Virus record (IMG/VR): IMGVR_UViG_3300025872_000040
Coordinates: 53,823 to 117,822 of that record
Direction: 5' to 3' (one strand)
From: a virus
DNA length: 64,000 nt
Notes under the pieces: model-generated
Told to the model about the DNA's origin: nothing
Seen by the model: only the letters and a program-made list of their open reading frames with translations
The model's database searches: none
Translations under genes and position numbers: made by a program
Shown here: one piece after another, positions 8,446 through 15,890 of the stretch
How positions within the stretch are numbered: position 1 is the stretch's first letter
How the letters are laid out: each line of letters starts with the position of its first letter

Positions 8446-10324
8446 GATCGAGGAGATCTATACTCCTCGAGCAGAAGACGAGAAGCGCTTCGCCGCTAAG
8501 CACGTCGTCGCCGTCACCAAGGACGCGGCCGGCAACCCTCCTGACTTTGCCACCAAGGGCATGGCCGGGAAGAAGAAGCGACTCGCGGACACCGACTCTG
8601 AGGAGCAGAAGAAGGTTTACGAGTACGCGTATCCCTACGTTCCTAATCAGATAGCCTACGAAGATGACGACTCCGGCGAGACTGAGGTCGAGCCGTCTGA
8701 GCCAGCAGAGACTGACTACGAGGGTGAGATGGCCAAGGCCGAGCTCAGGGCGGTAGCGTCTAAGGCTGGGGCTCTTGCCCAGATGATGGACGACGAGATG
8801 GAGCTAGAAGCTTGGCTTCAGTCAAAGATCTCGGTCGCTAAGAAAGACATCGACACCGTGTACGACTACGTTGTCTTCAGCATGATGCCGAGGATGAACA
8901 CCGAGGAGTTCGAGTCTGCTCTCGAGATGCTCTCTGAGGAAGCCCTTGAAGAGGTGCTCAGAAAGTCTGACTCAGCTGGCAAGTGGATCAGCGACTTCGT
9001 TCACTCTGACAACCCAAAGTTCAAGGGTAAGTCAAAGAAGCAGAGGATGAAGCAGGCTCTCGCGGCTTACTACGCTAAGCAGCGCAACGAGTCGGTCGAG
9101 ATGGACGAGGCTCGTCGCAGCGAGGACTATCTCGGTACCGTTCACAAGGATGACCCAGACTACGACAAGAAGATCGCTGCTTATAGGAAAGATCACGTAG
9201 TAAGAATTCGCGGTCGAGCACCGAAGCCAGAGCATAAAGACAAGTACAAGCGCGGCGGTGAGCTCTATCGCTCTTCGTCTCAAGACGTCAAGCCTGAGCA
9301 CGCTTCTAGAGTAGACATCTATTCTCGCGGTAAGAAGAAGACCGTCAAGGAAGAGGTCGATCTCGAAGAGGGTGTGGTCGACGTATACGCTCACGAGCGC
9401 AAGGACGACAGCCACAAACTACAGGACTGGTCGAAGGCCAAGCTAGACAAGTATAGAAAGATGCCACACGGCTCTCATTCTAACAAGGACATCGAGGACG
9501 AGCACAAACGTCGAATCAGGACCTCTGAGTACGAGATGCGCTCCAAGGAGCCAGTCAAGGAAGAGGTCGAGCAGATCGACGAGCTCTCGAAGAAGACCAT
9601 GCTTAGCTACGTCGACAAAGCTCTAAGAGACAAGAGAAGAACTGATCGTGCACATGGTATTGAGAGCAACAAGCCATACTCTACGTCAGCTGCTGGAAAA
9701 AGTGACTATAGTGTCAAGTTGCTCGGCAAAGAGTCTGACAAGCGTCACAAAGGTATCGTGACGGCAACTAAGAAGCTAGCTAAAGAAGACGTCGAGCAGA
9801 TCGACGAGCTCTCAAAGAAGACTCTAGGTTCTTACATTAAGAAGTCTGCAGAAAAAGTTCATAAGTCGTCTTTCATGGCTGCTAAAGATAAGCCAGAAAA
9901 TGCTGCTAAGCATGGTATGGATTCTTATAAGCGTATTGAAGGTATTCGCAAAGCTACAGATAAGTTAACCAAAGAAGAAGTTGAGCTAGACGAGGCAAAG
10001 CGCGGTCGTCCTCGCAAAGACGGATCTTCATCCGGTGAGGACGAGGGTGGTCGCGAGCACATTGTGATTCAGCTTCGCAAGGCCATCAACCTTCGCGGTC
10101 AGAAGCACGTCGAGTTCAACAGCGGTGAGAAGCATCAGGTTCCAGTCGATCATGCTAAGAAAGCTCTCGACATGCACGACTCGATGAAGAAGGCTGAGGA
10201 CAAGCAGGACTTTGCTGCTAGACTCGCTAAGTCTCACGGCAGCTTTAAGGATGCTATCTCCGGCAAGCCTGCTGAGCCTAAGAAGCCTAAGATCACTCTT
10301 GCCAAGTTCGCAGGTAAGAAATGA
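8414..10324 (+). CDS. Large internal head/prohead protein with repeated protease-site-like motifs
   Basis: A 636-residue, highly charged Lys/Glu-rich protein in the head gene block. Five copies of a short motif, V-E/D-x-[I/L/M]-[D/E]-E, occur with the Glu at residues 232, 319, 390, 465 and 527 (VEMDEA, VDLEEG, VEQIDELSKKT twice, VELDEA). They are spaced 62-87 residues apart and mostly follow K-E-E/D. They resemble the T4 prohead protease site [L/I]-x-E, so the protein may be cut into several internal fragments. The N-terminus (FNQFQSKIEEIY) resembles head proteins of related phages. The exact function is unknown. Codon use shifts to more A/T around 9600-10000, suggesting newer repeat units. 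Confidence 0.75.
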   Translation: MAIKFNQFQSKIEEIYTPRAEDEKRFAAKHVVAVTKDAAGNPPDFATKGMAGKKKRLADTDSEEQKKVYEYAYPYVPNQIAYEDDDSGETEVEPSEPAETDYEGEMAKAELRAVASKAGALAQMMDDEMELEAWLQSKISVAKKDIDTVYDYVVFSMMPRMNTEEFESALEMLSEEALEEVLRKSDSAGKWISDFVHSDNPKFKGKSKKQRMKQALAAYYAKQRNESVEMDEARRSEDYLGTVHKDDPDYDKKIAAYRKDHVVRIRGRAPKPEHKDKYKRGGELYRSSSQDVKPEHASRVDIYSRGKKKTVKEEVDLEEGVVDVYAHERKDDSHKLQDWSKAKLDKYRKMPHGSHSNKDIEDEHKRRIRTSEYEMRSKEPVKEEVEQIDELSKKTMLSYVDKALRDKRRTDRAHGIESNKPYSTSAAGKSDYSVKLLGKESDKRHKGIVTATKKLAKEDVEQIDELSKKTLGSYIKKSAEKVHKSSFMAAKDKPENAAKHGMDSYKRIEGIRKATDKLTKEEVELDEAKRGRPRKDGSSSGEDEGGREHIVIQLRKAINLRGQKHVEFNSGEKHQVPVDHAKKALDMHDSMKKAEDKQDFAARLAKSHGSFKDAISGKPAEPKKPKITLAKFAGKK

Positions 10325-10572
10325 GTACTGTCTACAAGTTTCTAGGTACTCAGGTAGCTCTCAGCTCAGCTAACAACGTTAACTCGAGCGGACTAATCAG
10401 AGTCATCAACAACAGCGCTACGGCGGGAGTTCTTACCGTAGCGTACGCCAACGGAACAACCTACGCTAACACCACCCTAGGTCCCAACGAGTCTATCATC
10501 GTTGAGAAGGGTAAGACAGACACACTGGCCGGATCTAGCATGCTAGGCACACCAGTAGCTTACAGGAACTGA
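10321..10572 (+). CDS. Small beta-rich head-region protein
   Basis: An 83-residue Asn/Thr/Ala-rich protein with alternating hydrophobic residues, likely a small beta sandwich. It overlaps the preceding gene by ATGA and sits four bases before the protease gene, so it is part of the head assembly operon. Similar small proteins occur here in T4-like phages of marine and soil bacteria. A virion surface or decoration role is possible but not shown. Confidence 0.6.
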   Translation: MSTVYKFLGTQVALSSANNVNSSGLIRVINNSATAGVLTVAYANGTTYANTTLGPNESIIVEKGKTDTLAGSSMLGTPVAYRN

Positions 10573-10576
10573 TCTA

Positions 10577-11242
10577 ATGAAGCTCATTAGAGAGATCGTA
10601 GAAGAAGTTAAGTTCGTCAAAGAGGCGAACGAGAGCAAGGGCAAGGACTACTACATCGAGGGAGTGTTCATGCAGGCCGAGCGAGTAAATCGCAACGGTC
10701 GCGTCTACCCGATGGGAGTCATGCTCAAGGAAGTAAACAGGTACTGCACCGAGAGCGTCGACAAGAATCGCGCCTACGGTGAGCTAGGTCACCCATCGGG
10801 CCCTACCATCAACCTTGACCGCGTGTCTCACATGATCAAGGAGCTGAGAGTGGACGGGTCAAACATCATCGGACGCGCCAAGATCATGGACACCCCGATG
10901 GGAAACATCGTCAAGAACCTCATGGACGAGGGAGCCTCCCTAGGAGTCTCTTCAAGAGCGATGGGAAGCCTGAAGCCGAAGAACGGAGTGATGGAGGTAC
11001 AAGAAGACTTCCACCTCGCCACGGCAGCCGACATCGTCGCGGATCCTTCTGCCCCTGACGCGTACGTTAGCGCGGTAATGGAGAGCGCCGACTGGGTCTA
11101 CGTCGAGGGAAAGGGTTGGATAGAGCAGTTCATCGACGACGCTAAGAGGACTATAAAGAACGCCTCGTCCAATGAGTTGGCCGAGAAGAAGGTTCAAGTC
11201 TTCTCTCAGTTCATGAAGCTTCTGTCCGAGGGTAAGAATTAA
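10577..11242 (+). CDS. 21: Prohead core protease gp21
   Basis: A 221-residue serine protease of the T4 gp21 / herpes assemblin type. The conserved His region is YGELGHPSGP (His72) and the Ser region is LGVSSRAMG (Ser125/126). An Asp-containing DIVADPSAPDA block follows near residue 155. It cuts gp23, gp22 and core proteins after [L/I]-x-E during head maturation. T4 gp21 is 212 aa. The order core-21-22-23 is conserved. Confidence 0.95.
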   Translation: MKLIREIVEEVKFVKEANESKGKDYYIEGVFMQAERVNRNGRVYPMGVMLKEVNRYCTESVDKNRAYGELGHPSGPTINLDRVSHMIKELRVDGSNIIGRAKIMDTPMGNIVKNLMDEGASLGVSSRAMGSLKPKNGVMEVQEDFHLATAADIVADPSAPDAYVSAVMESADWVYVEGKGWIEQFIDDAKRTIKNASSNELAEKKVQVFSQFMKLLSEGKN

Positions 11243-11249
11243 GCTTTTT

Positions 11250-11257
11250 TATAAATA
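11250..11257 (+). promoter_or_regulatory. Late promoter before gp22
   Basis: Exact TATAAATA, 28 bases before the gp22 start, followed by AAAGGAG. Matches the T4 late promoter. Confidence 0.75.
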
Positions 11258-11284
11258 AAAAGAAGCGCTTCAAAGGAGTAGTAA

Positions 11285-12283
11285 ATGTCTAAAGATAAAA
11301 AGCAAGAGGAACTCGTTGAGTTCAAGGCTACCGGGGAGAACTCGATGGTAGCCGATCCGGTCGCCGGAGGCAACCCCCACGCTAATCGTCCGGCCGACAA
11401 GACCGAGGGCGAGAAGGCTATGCCAAAGCTGACCAAGTACCAGATCCTCGCCGACATCATGGCCGCGGCTTCTAAGATGAACAAGGAGAACCTCTCCTCG
11501 ATTCACAGCAAGGTCAACGAGATGTGCGGACCTGGCACTAAGAAGAAGACCGTCAACGAGATGGTCAAGGAAGACATCACCGAACTGTTCGGCAGCGAGT
11601 TGACTGAAGAGTTCATCGACAAGGCTTCGACGATCTTTGAGGCTGCAGTGTCGACTAAGGTAGAGACTGAGCTAGCTCGTCTCGAAGAAGAGTTTAATGC
11701 CAAGCTGACCGAAGAGACCGAGAAGCATCTCGCCGAGATGACCGAGAAGGTTGACCAGTACGTCACTTACATCGCAGAAGAGTGGATGAAGGAAAACGCC
11801 CTCGAGGTTGAGGCCGGACTCCGCACTGAAATGACAGAGAGCTTCCTCGCTGGTCTCAAGTCGCTCCTTGAAGAGCACTACGTAGAGATCCCAGACGAAA
11901 AAGTGGAGGTTGTGGAAACCCTAGCCGAGAAGATCGAGGAGCTCGAAGCAAAGCTCAACGAGGAGATCGACTCCAAGGTAGCCATGAGAAAGACCATCGA
12001 GGAGATGCAGGCTCAGAAGATCCTTGACGAACTGACTGAAGGACTCGCTGAGACTCAGAAAGAGAAGTTCCGCACTCTTGCCGAGAACATTGAATACGCC
12101 GACAACGACGAGCTCAGGAAGAAACTTGAGATCCTCAAGGAGTCGTACTTCAAGGCCTCAGAGAAGGTGACCGGTAAGGAAGATGAGCTCATCTCTGACG
12201 CTGTTGAGCCTCTCAACGAGCAGACCGTCGATCCGAGAGTATCGAGGTACGTTACCGCTCTGTCGCGAACCATCAAGAAATAA
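11285..12283 (+). CDS. 22: Prohead scaffold protein gp22
   Basis: A 332-residue, Glu/Lys-rich, almost entirely helical protein with long coiled-coil stretches, lying between protease and major capsid genes exactly as T4 gp22. It forms the inner scaffold of the prohead and is degraded by gp21. The C-terminal LSRTIKK end resembles scaffold C-termini that contact the shell. Own late promoter and strong ribosome site. Confidence 0.9.
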   Translation: MSKDKKQEELVEFKATGENSMVADPVAGGNPHANRPADKTEGEKAMPKLTKYQILADIMAAASKMNKENLSSIHSKVNEMCGPGTKKKTVNEMVKEDITELFGSELTEEFIDKASTIFEAAVSTKVETELARLEEEFNAKLTEETEKHLAEMTEKVDQYVTYIAEEWMKENALEVEAGLRTEMTESFLAGLKSLLEEHYVEIPDEKVEVVETLAEKIEELEAKLNEEIDSKVAMRKTIEEMQAQKILDELTEGLAETQKEKFRTLAENIEYADNDELRKKLEILKESYFKASEKVTGKEDELISDAVEPLNEQTVDPRVSRYVTALSRTIKK

Positions 12284-12288
12284 TTGGT

Positions 12289-12296
12289 TATAAATA
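12289..12296 (+). promoter_or_regulatory. Late promoter before gp23
   Basis: Exact TATAAATA 29 bases before the major capsid ATG, followed by an AAGGAG ribosome site. Expected to be the strongest late promoter in the window. Confidence 0.8.
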
Positions 12297-12324
12297 AATC
12301 TAAGAAACAACAAGGAGCACTATA

Positions 12325-13686
12325 ATGTTTCTAAACGAAGAAGTTCAAAACAAGTGGAAGGCGGTCCTCGACCACGAGTCGCTTTCTCCGATTAAGGACA
12401 CTCACCGCCGCTCGGTTACCGCGGTCCTCCTCGAGAACACCGAGAAGGAATCGGCTGCTCAGCGTGGTTGGGCTCCTCAGAGCCTCCTGGAAGCCGGTCC
12501 GGCTAACCAGATGGGTGCGTCTTCATCGACTGCATCTGACGGCGCTATCGACACCTACGATCCGGTTCTCATCTCGCTCGTTCGTCGCGCGGCTCCGAAC
12601 CTGATCGCCTACGACCTCTGCGGCGTTCAGCCGATGACCGGTCCTACCGGCCTCATCTTCGCTATGCGCTCACGCTACGCCAACCAGGTCGGCACTGAGG
12701 CCTTCTACAACGAAGCCAACACTGAGTTCGCCTCGGTCGGTTACAACGGCTCTGTAGCTGCTCCTGGCAGCCAGCAGGTCGGCACCGCTCCTGGCACCCA
12801 GACCGGTTACCTCGGTTCGGCTGGTGACGGCCTCGCGAGCGCCTACAACTACGCACAGGGTATGTCGACCGCTCAGGCTGAGCAGCTCGGCGACGTTGCC
12901 AACGCTGCCTTCGCTGAGATGGCTTTCTCGATCGAGAAGGTTACCGTCACTGCTAAGAGCCGCGCCCTCAAGGCTGAGTACACCATGGAACTGGCTCAGG
13001 ACCTCAAGGCGATCCACGGACTGGACGCTGAGACCGAACTAGCCAACATCCTCAGCACCGAGATCCTGGCCGAAATCAACCGCGAAGTAGTTCGTACCAT
13101 CAACGTATCGGCCGTCCGCGGCGCGAACACTGGTACAACCACTGCCGGTATCTTCGACCTCGACACCGACTCAAACGGCCGCTGGTCGGTTGAAAAGTTC
13201 AAGGGCCTCATGTTCCAGCTCGAGCGTGAAGCTAACCAACTTGCCAAGGACACCCGTCGCGGCAAGGGTAACATCATCCTCTGCTCGTCAGACGTCGCGT
13301 CTGCCCTCCAGATGGCTGGTGTTCTTGACTACACCCCGGCTCTCAACAGCAACTCGCTGAACGTAGACGACACTGGCAACACCTTCGCCGGCGTTCTCAA
13401 CGGTCGCTTCAAGGTCTACATCGATCCGTACACCACTGGCAACTACGCTACTGTCGGTTACAAGGGCGCCTCGGCATTCGACGCCGGCCTCTTCTACTGC
13501 CCGTACGTTCCGCTGCAGATGGTTCGCGCGGTTGGTGAGAACAGCTTCCAGCCGAAGATCGGATTCAAGACCCGCTACGGCATGGTCGCTAACCCGTTCT
13601 CACGCGGAGCTACCGCTTCTGACGGCACCATTCTCACCGCTCAGAACGTCTACTATCGCAGGATCGTTGTTAACAACATCATGTAA
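12325..13686 (+). CDS. 23: Major capsid protein gp23
   Basis: A 453-residue HK97-fold major capsid protein with strongly host-like, C-rich codon choice, fitting high expression. Family blocks include DLCGVQPMTGPTGLIFAMR around residue 96 and a C-terminal block from RYGMVANPF to the end. A predicted gp21 cut follows Leu54-Leu55-Glu56 before Ala57, near the T4 site at residue 65. T4 gp23 is 521 aa; the shorter length is like cyanophage forms. A strong terminator follows. No separate gp24 vertex gene is seen next to it. Confidence 0.97.
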   Translation: MFLNEEVQNKWKAVLDHESLSPIKDTHRRSVTAVLLENTEKESAAQRGWAPQSLLEAGPANQMGASSSTASDGAIDTYDPVLISLVRRAAPNLIAYDLCGVQPMTGPTGLIFAMRSRYANQVGTEAFYNEANTEFASVGYNGSVAAPGSQQVGTAPGTQTGYLGSAGDGLASAYNYAQGMSTAQAEQLGDVANAAFAEMAFSIEKVTVTAKSRALKAEYTMELAQDLKAIHGLDAETELANILSTEILAEINREVVRTINVSAVRGANTGTTTAGIFDLDTDSNGRWSVEKFKGLMFQLEREANQLAKDTRRGKGNIILCSSDVASALQMAGVLDYTPALNSNSLNVDDTGNTFAGVLNGRFKVYIDPYTTGNYATVGYKGASAFDAGLFYCPYVPLQMVRAVGENSFQPKIGFKTRYGMVANPFSRGATASDGTILTAQNVYYRRIVVNNIM

Positions 13687-13693
13687 TAATCAA

Positions 13694-13710
13694 GATCGGG
13701 GTTCACCCGA
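13694..13710 (+). other. Short hairpin after gp23
   Basis: Inverted repeat ATCGGG-GTTCA-CCCGAT, just after the gp23 stop and before the GC-rich terminator. Probably part of a two-hairpin 3' end. Confidence 0.5.
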
Positions 13711-13719
13711 TAAGACTAA

Positions 13720-13744
13720 GGGGGGCTTCGGCCCCCCTTTTTTA
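13720..13744 (+). terminator. Rho-independent terminator after gp23
   Basis: A GGGGGGC / GCCCCCC stem with a TTCG loop followed by seven T. It ends the late head operon and separates it from the convergent minus-strand island. Confidence 0.9.
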
Positions 13745-14032
13745 TTCCCTAGAGATCTTCTTGCCAGTCTCTCGTAGCTTTCGATGCTCGTTTGGTACCA
13801 TGTAGTACTCTAGAGCAGCTATGATAGAGTCTCGAAACTTGATCTGGTCGTTCATGTTCTCAGCTAGGTATGAGCTCTTGACTGGATCGACCGCCTCTGT
13901 CTCACGCGCGTTACCGATCTGCTCACACAGTAACAGGTAGTCCTGGGACAGTACGTCTCGCAGCACCTTGTCCAAGCTCTCAGGCTCGAGCTCCACGTTC
14001 ATGGTGGCCTTCACCTTGATCTTACCGTTCAT
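13742..14032 (-). CDS. Unknown minus-strand protein, 96 aa
   Basis: A 96-residue acidic helical protein (NVELEPESLDKVLRDVL; YYMVPNEHRKL near the C-terminus). I do not recognise it. It is transcribed against the late operon and ends on the far side of the gp23 terminator, which would probably also work in reverse (A-run on the other side of the stem). A GGAGAC before the ATG acts as ribosome site. It is probably co-transcribed with the two tRNAs and the HTH gene upstream. Confidence 0.6.
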   Translation of the reverse strand: MNGKIKVKATMNVELEPESLDKVLRDVLSQDYLLLCEQIGNARETEAVDPVKSSYLAENMNDQIKFRDSIIAALEYYMVPNEHRKLRETGKKISRE

Positions 14033-14055
14033 AACAAATAGTCTCCAAATAGTGA

Positions 14056-14132
14056 TGGTGCCCGCGGTAGGACTCGAACCTACACTTAGGAGGGTTTAAA
14101 GCTCTTGCCTCTGCCGGTTGGGCTACGCGGGC
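14056..14132 (-). tRNA. tRNA, anticodon UAA by geometry (Leu-type), short variable arm
   Basis: Acceptor GCCCGCG/CGCGGGC with A73 and encoded CCA; T arm GTAGG-TTCGAGT-CCTAC. Counting back from the T arm with a 5-base variable loop gives anticodon TAA (reads UUA, Leu). The anticodon stem has three good pairs with mismatches at both ends. A Leu tRNA should have a long variable arm, so identity is uncertain; a shift of one base would give TTA, an ochre-suppressor anticodon. Confidence 0.7.
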
Positions 14133-14135
14133 AAT

Positions 14136-14210
14136 TGGTGGGCGCGGTAGGACTCGAACCTACACTCAGACCGTTATGAGCGGCCGGCTTCACCTTTAAG
14201 CTACACGCCC
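14136..14210 (-). tRNA. tRNA with CAT anticodon (Met or Ile2)
   Basis: Acceptor GGGCGTG/CGCGCCC, encoded CCA, perfect GGCCG/CGGTC anticodon stem with one GU, loop CTCATAA. G1-C72 is paired, so this is not the initiator. Elongator Met versus lysidine Ile cannot be told from sequence alone. Confidence 0.9.
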
Positions 14211-14247
14211 TATAGACCAGGGGATCGCACCCCCTGATCATTTATGC

Positions 14248-14496
14248 TTAGACCGACTGTTGAGCCAGAGCTCGGTAGCCGGCGGCGATCACTTCTCGCG
14301 ACGGCGTGCCGAGGCGGTACTTCATAGTGATACCTTCCTTGGTCTTACGCTCGTTGAGGTAGATCGGGTAGCCCTGCATGCGGAGAGACGAGATCGTGGC
14401 GGTGACGTTGGCCACCCCGTAACGAGACTCGATCTGAGCCTTGGTGAGCTCCTCGCCGTTCATGAAGGCATTCAGTACGCGCTGTGCATTAGACAT
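14248..14496 (-). CDS. Small helix-turn-helix DNA-binding protein
   Basis: An 82-residue winged-helix-like protein. Residues 18-45 read ELTKAQIESRYGV followed by ATISSLRMQGYPI, a helix-turn-helix with recognition helix, and then a beta wing (YLNERKTKEGITMKYRLG). Very similar small proteins (N-terminus MSNAQRVL, C-terminal GTPSREV) are widespread in T4-like phages of marine and soil bacteria. Likely a transcription regulator. It has its own TTGACA promoter upstream (14552-14580) and an AGAGGTT-type ribosome site. Confidence 0.8.
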   Translation of the reverse strand: MSNAQRVLNAFMNGEELTKAQIESRYGVANVTATISSLRMQGYPIYLNERKTKEGITMKYRLGTPSREVIAAGYRALAQQSV

Positions 14497-14551
14497 TCTA
14501 AAACCTCTTAGTTCGTTTCACATGTGTGCGGTCTTAGCTGACCGTATTATT

Positions 14552-14580
14552 AAAGTAAGCCATTATGAAAATAATGTCAA
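14552..14580 (-). promoter_or_regulatory. Early promoter for the HTH gene
   Basis: On the minus strand: TTGACA, 17-base spacer beginning TTATTTT, then TACTTT. Belongs to the TTGACATTATTT promoter family repeated in this genome. Confidence 0.75.
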
Positions 14581-14585
14581 CTAGA

Positions 14586-14693
14586 TTAGTGAGGGGTCTC
14601 TAGGGAGCCGACCAGAACCATCCCAGCCAGAAAGAAACCGATCACCAGCCAGAACCAGACTCGCTGAAACTCGGGAGAATCGATATGGTACAT
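14586..14693 (-). CDS. Small membrane protein, 35 aa
   Basis: A 35-residue reading frame with an AGAGG ribosome site seven bases before ATG. The middle (FWLVIGFFLAGMVLVG) is a single transmembrane segment. It lies just downstream of its own TTGACATTATTT promoter. Function unknown; small single-span proteins are common among early phage genes that act on the host envelope. Confidence 0.55.
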   Translation of the reverse strand: MYHIDSPEFQRVWFWLVIGFFLAGMVLVGSLETPH

Positions 14694-14722
14694 GTTAACC
14701 TCTTACCTTTCCTTATATTCTT

Positions 14723-14751
14723 ATAGTAGTCCATTTCACAAATAATGTCAA
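14723..14751 (-). promoter_or_regulatory. Early promoter, minus strand
   Basis: TTGACA, 17-base spacer starting TTATTTG, TACTAT. The -10 region and 5' leader (GGACTACTATAAGAATATAAGG) match the plus-strand promoters near 46740 and 48760 almost base for base. Confidence 0.8.
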
Positions 14752-14814
14752 CCAGATCCTCTGGAATGGTTAACAGAAGGTTAATGGGCTTTTTATGTGT
14801 TGTCGTTATAACCT

Positions 14815-14842
14815 ATTATAAGAGCTCTGGAAATAATGTCAA
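14815..14842 (-). promoter_or_regulatory. Early promoter, minus strand, second
   Basis: TTGACA, 16-base spacer starting TTATTTCC, TATAAT. Reads leftwards into the stretch before the 35-aa gene. I see no ORF between the two promoters. Confidence 0.7.
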
Positions 14843-14855
14843 CCGAATAGAACGG

Positions 14856-14863
14856 CATAAATA
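14856..14863 (+). promoter_or_regulatory. Late promoter before the tail-tube-like gene
   Basis: CATAAATA, 18 bases before the ATG at 14881, with AGGAGG between. One base from the T4 late consensus. Confidence 0.55.
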
Positions 14864-14880
14864 GCACAGGAGGACCGACC

Positions 14881-15393
14881 ATGGCAATCATAGAGAAGCA
14901 GCCTACGAATCCGAACTTTCTGACTGGAGCAGGGTTTCAGTTCAACCTGTCCAGGACACCAAACGTTAACTTCTTTGCCACGAGAGCCACCCTCCCGACG
15001 ATCGATCTTGGATACATCGACGTGAACACTCCGTTCGTCAGGCTTCCGAACCCAGGAATCAACCTGACCTTCGGAGACTTCAACTTAACGTTCAAGGTCG
15101 ACGAGGACATGAAGAACTACTTTGAGATATACGACTGGCTGATCCAGCTCGGCTTCCCAGACTCGTTCACTCAGTACACCGCAGGCCGCGTCTCTCCGAC
15201 AGACAAGAACTACTCGGACGGAACTCTGATGGTCATGTCGAGCAAGCACAATCCCAACCTAGTAGTCACGTTCCAGGACATGTTTCCGATCCTGCTGTCA
15301 GAGCTGAGCTTCAGCTACGAGGATACGGACGTCGAGACACTAGAGGCTACCGTAACTTTCCGCTACAAGAAGTTCTCCATAGAAAAGCTCTAA
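14881..15393 (+). CDS. Tail-tube-like structural protein
   Basis: A 170-residue, beta-rich protein. Features such as GFQFNLSRTPNVNFF, the ATLPTIDLG strand, VDEDMKNYFEIYDWLIQLGFP and a C-terminal VTFRYKKFSIE resemble gp19-type tube folds and homologous virion proteins of T4-like cyanophages. It is probably a tail tube paralogue or tail completion component. It stands alone with its own late promoter and a strong AGGAGG, separate from the main tail operon. Exact role not known. Confidence 0.7.
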   Translation: MAIIEKQPTNPNFLTGAGFQFNLSRTPNVNFFATRATLPTIDLGYIDVNTPFVRLPNPGINLTFGDFNLTFKVDEDMKNYFEIYDWLIQLGFPDSFTQYTAGRVSPTDKNYSDGTLMVMSSKHNPNLVVTFQDMFPILLSELSFSYEDTDVETLEATVTFRYKKFSIEKL

Positions 15394-15399
15394 TATCAG

Positions 15400-15428
15400 T
15401 TTACTTTTTTTACAGAGTTTGTTATATT
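15400..15428 (+). promoter_or_regulatory. Promoter for uvsY operon
   Basis: TTTACT, 17-base spacer, TATATT; 28 bases before the uvsY start. Host-sigma70-like, without the TTATTT extension. Confidence 0.65.
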
Positions 15429-15455
15429 AAAGAGTAGACCTATGGAGACTTTGAC

Positions 15456-15890
15456 ATGGACATCGCGGAAATTCACGACTTGTGGGATCAAGACTCTAAG
15501 ATAGATCCAACCGACCTAGGGACCGCGAGCCTCATAATCCCACAGCTTCACGCCAAGTACATGCGTCTCTACACGACTGAGAAGCTGACTCTCAAGAAGA
15601 TGGAGCAGGGACACAAGGAGCTCGTCCGACTGAAGTGGGAGTACTATGGCGGCACGCTTGACGAGGAGACTCTCTCCGAGAACGGATGGAGACCGAACCC
15701 TCTCAAGATCCTTCGCTCCGACATTCCGATGCACCTAGACTCGGATCAGGACATCATAAAGTCCAACCTCAAGACCGCATACATAAGAGAGAAAGTCGAT
15801 CTGTTAGAAGCGATCGTCAAGACTCTGAACAACCGAGGCTTCCTCATAAAGAACTACATAGACTGGTACAAGTTTACTAATGGGGCGTGA
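15456..15890 (+). CDS. uvsY: Recombination mediator UvsY
   Basis: A 144-residue protein matching T4 UvsY (137 aa) in length and in blocks: an N-terminal LWDQDSKID segment and the LRSDIPMHLDSDQDI block, followed by a C-terminal helix. It loads UvsX onto gp32-coated single strands during recombination-dependent replication. It overlaps the uvsW start by one base. Own promoter just upstream. Confidence 0.92.
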   Translation: MDIAEIHDLWDQDSKIDPTDLGTASLIIPQLHAKYMRLYTTEKLTLKKMEQGHKELVRLKWEYYGGTLDEETLSENGWRPNPLKILRSDIPMHLDSDQDIIKSNLKTAYIREKVDLLEAIVKTLNNRGFLIKNYIDWYKFTNGA

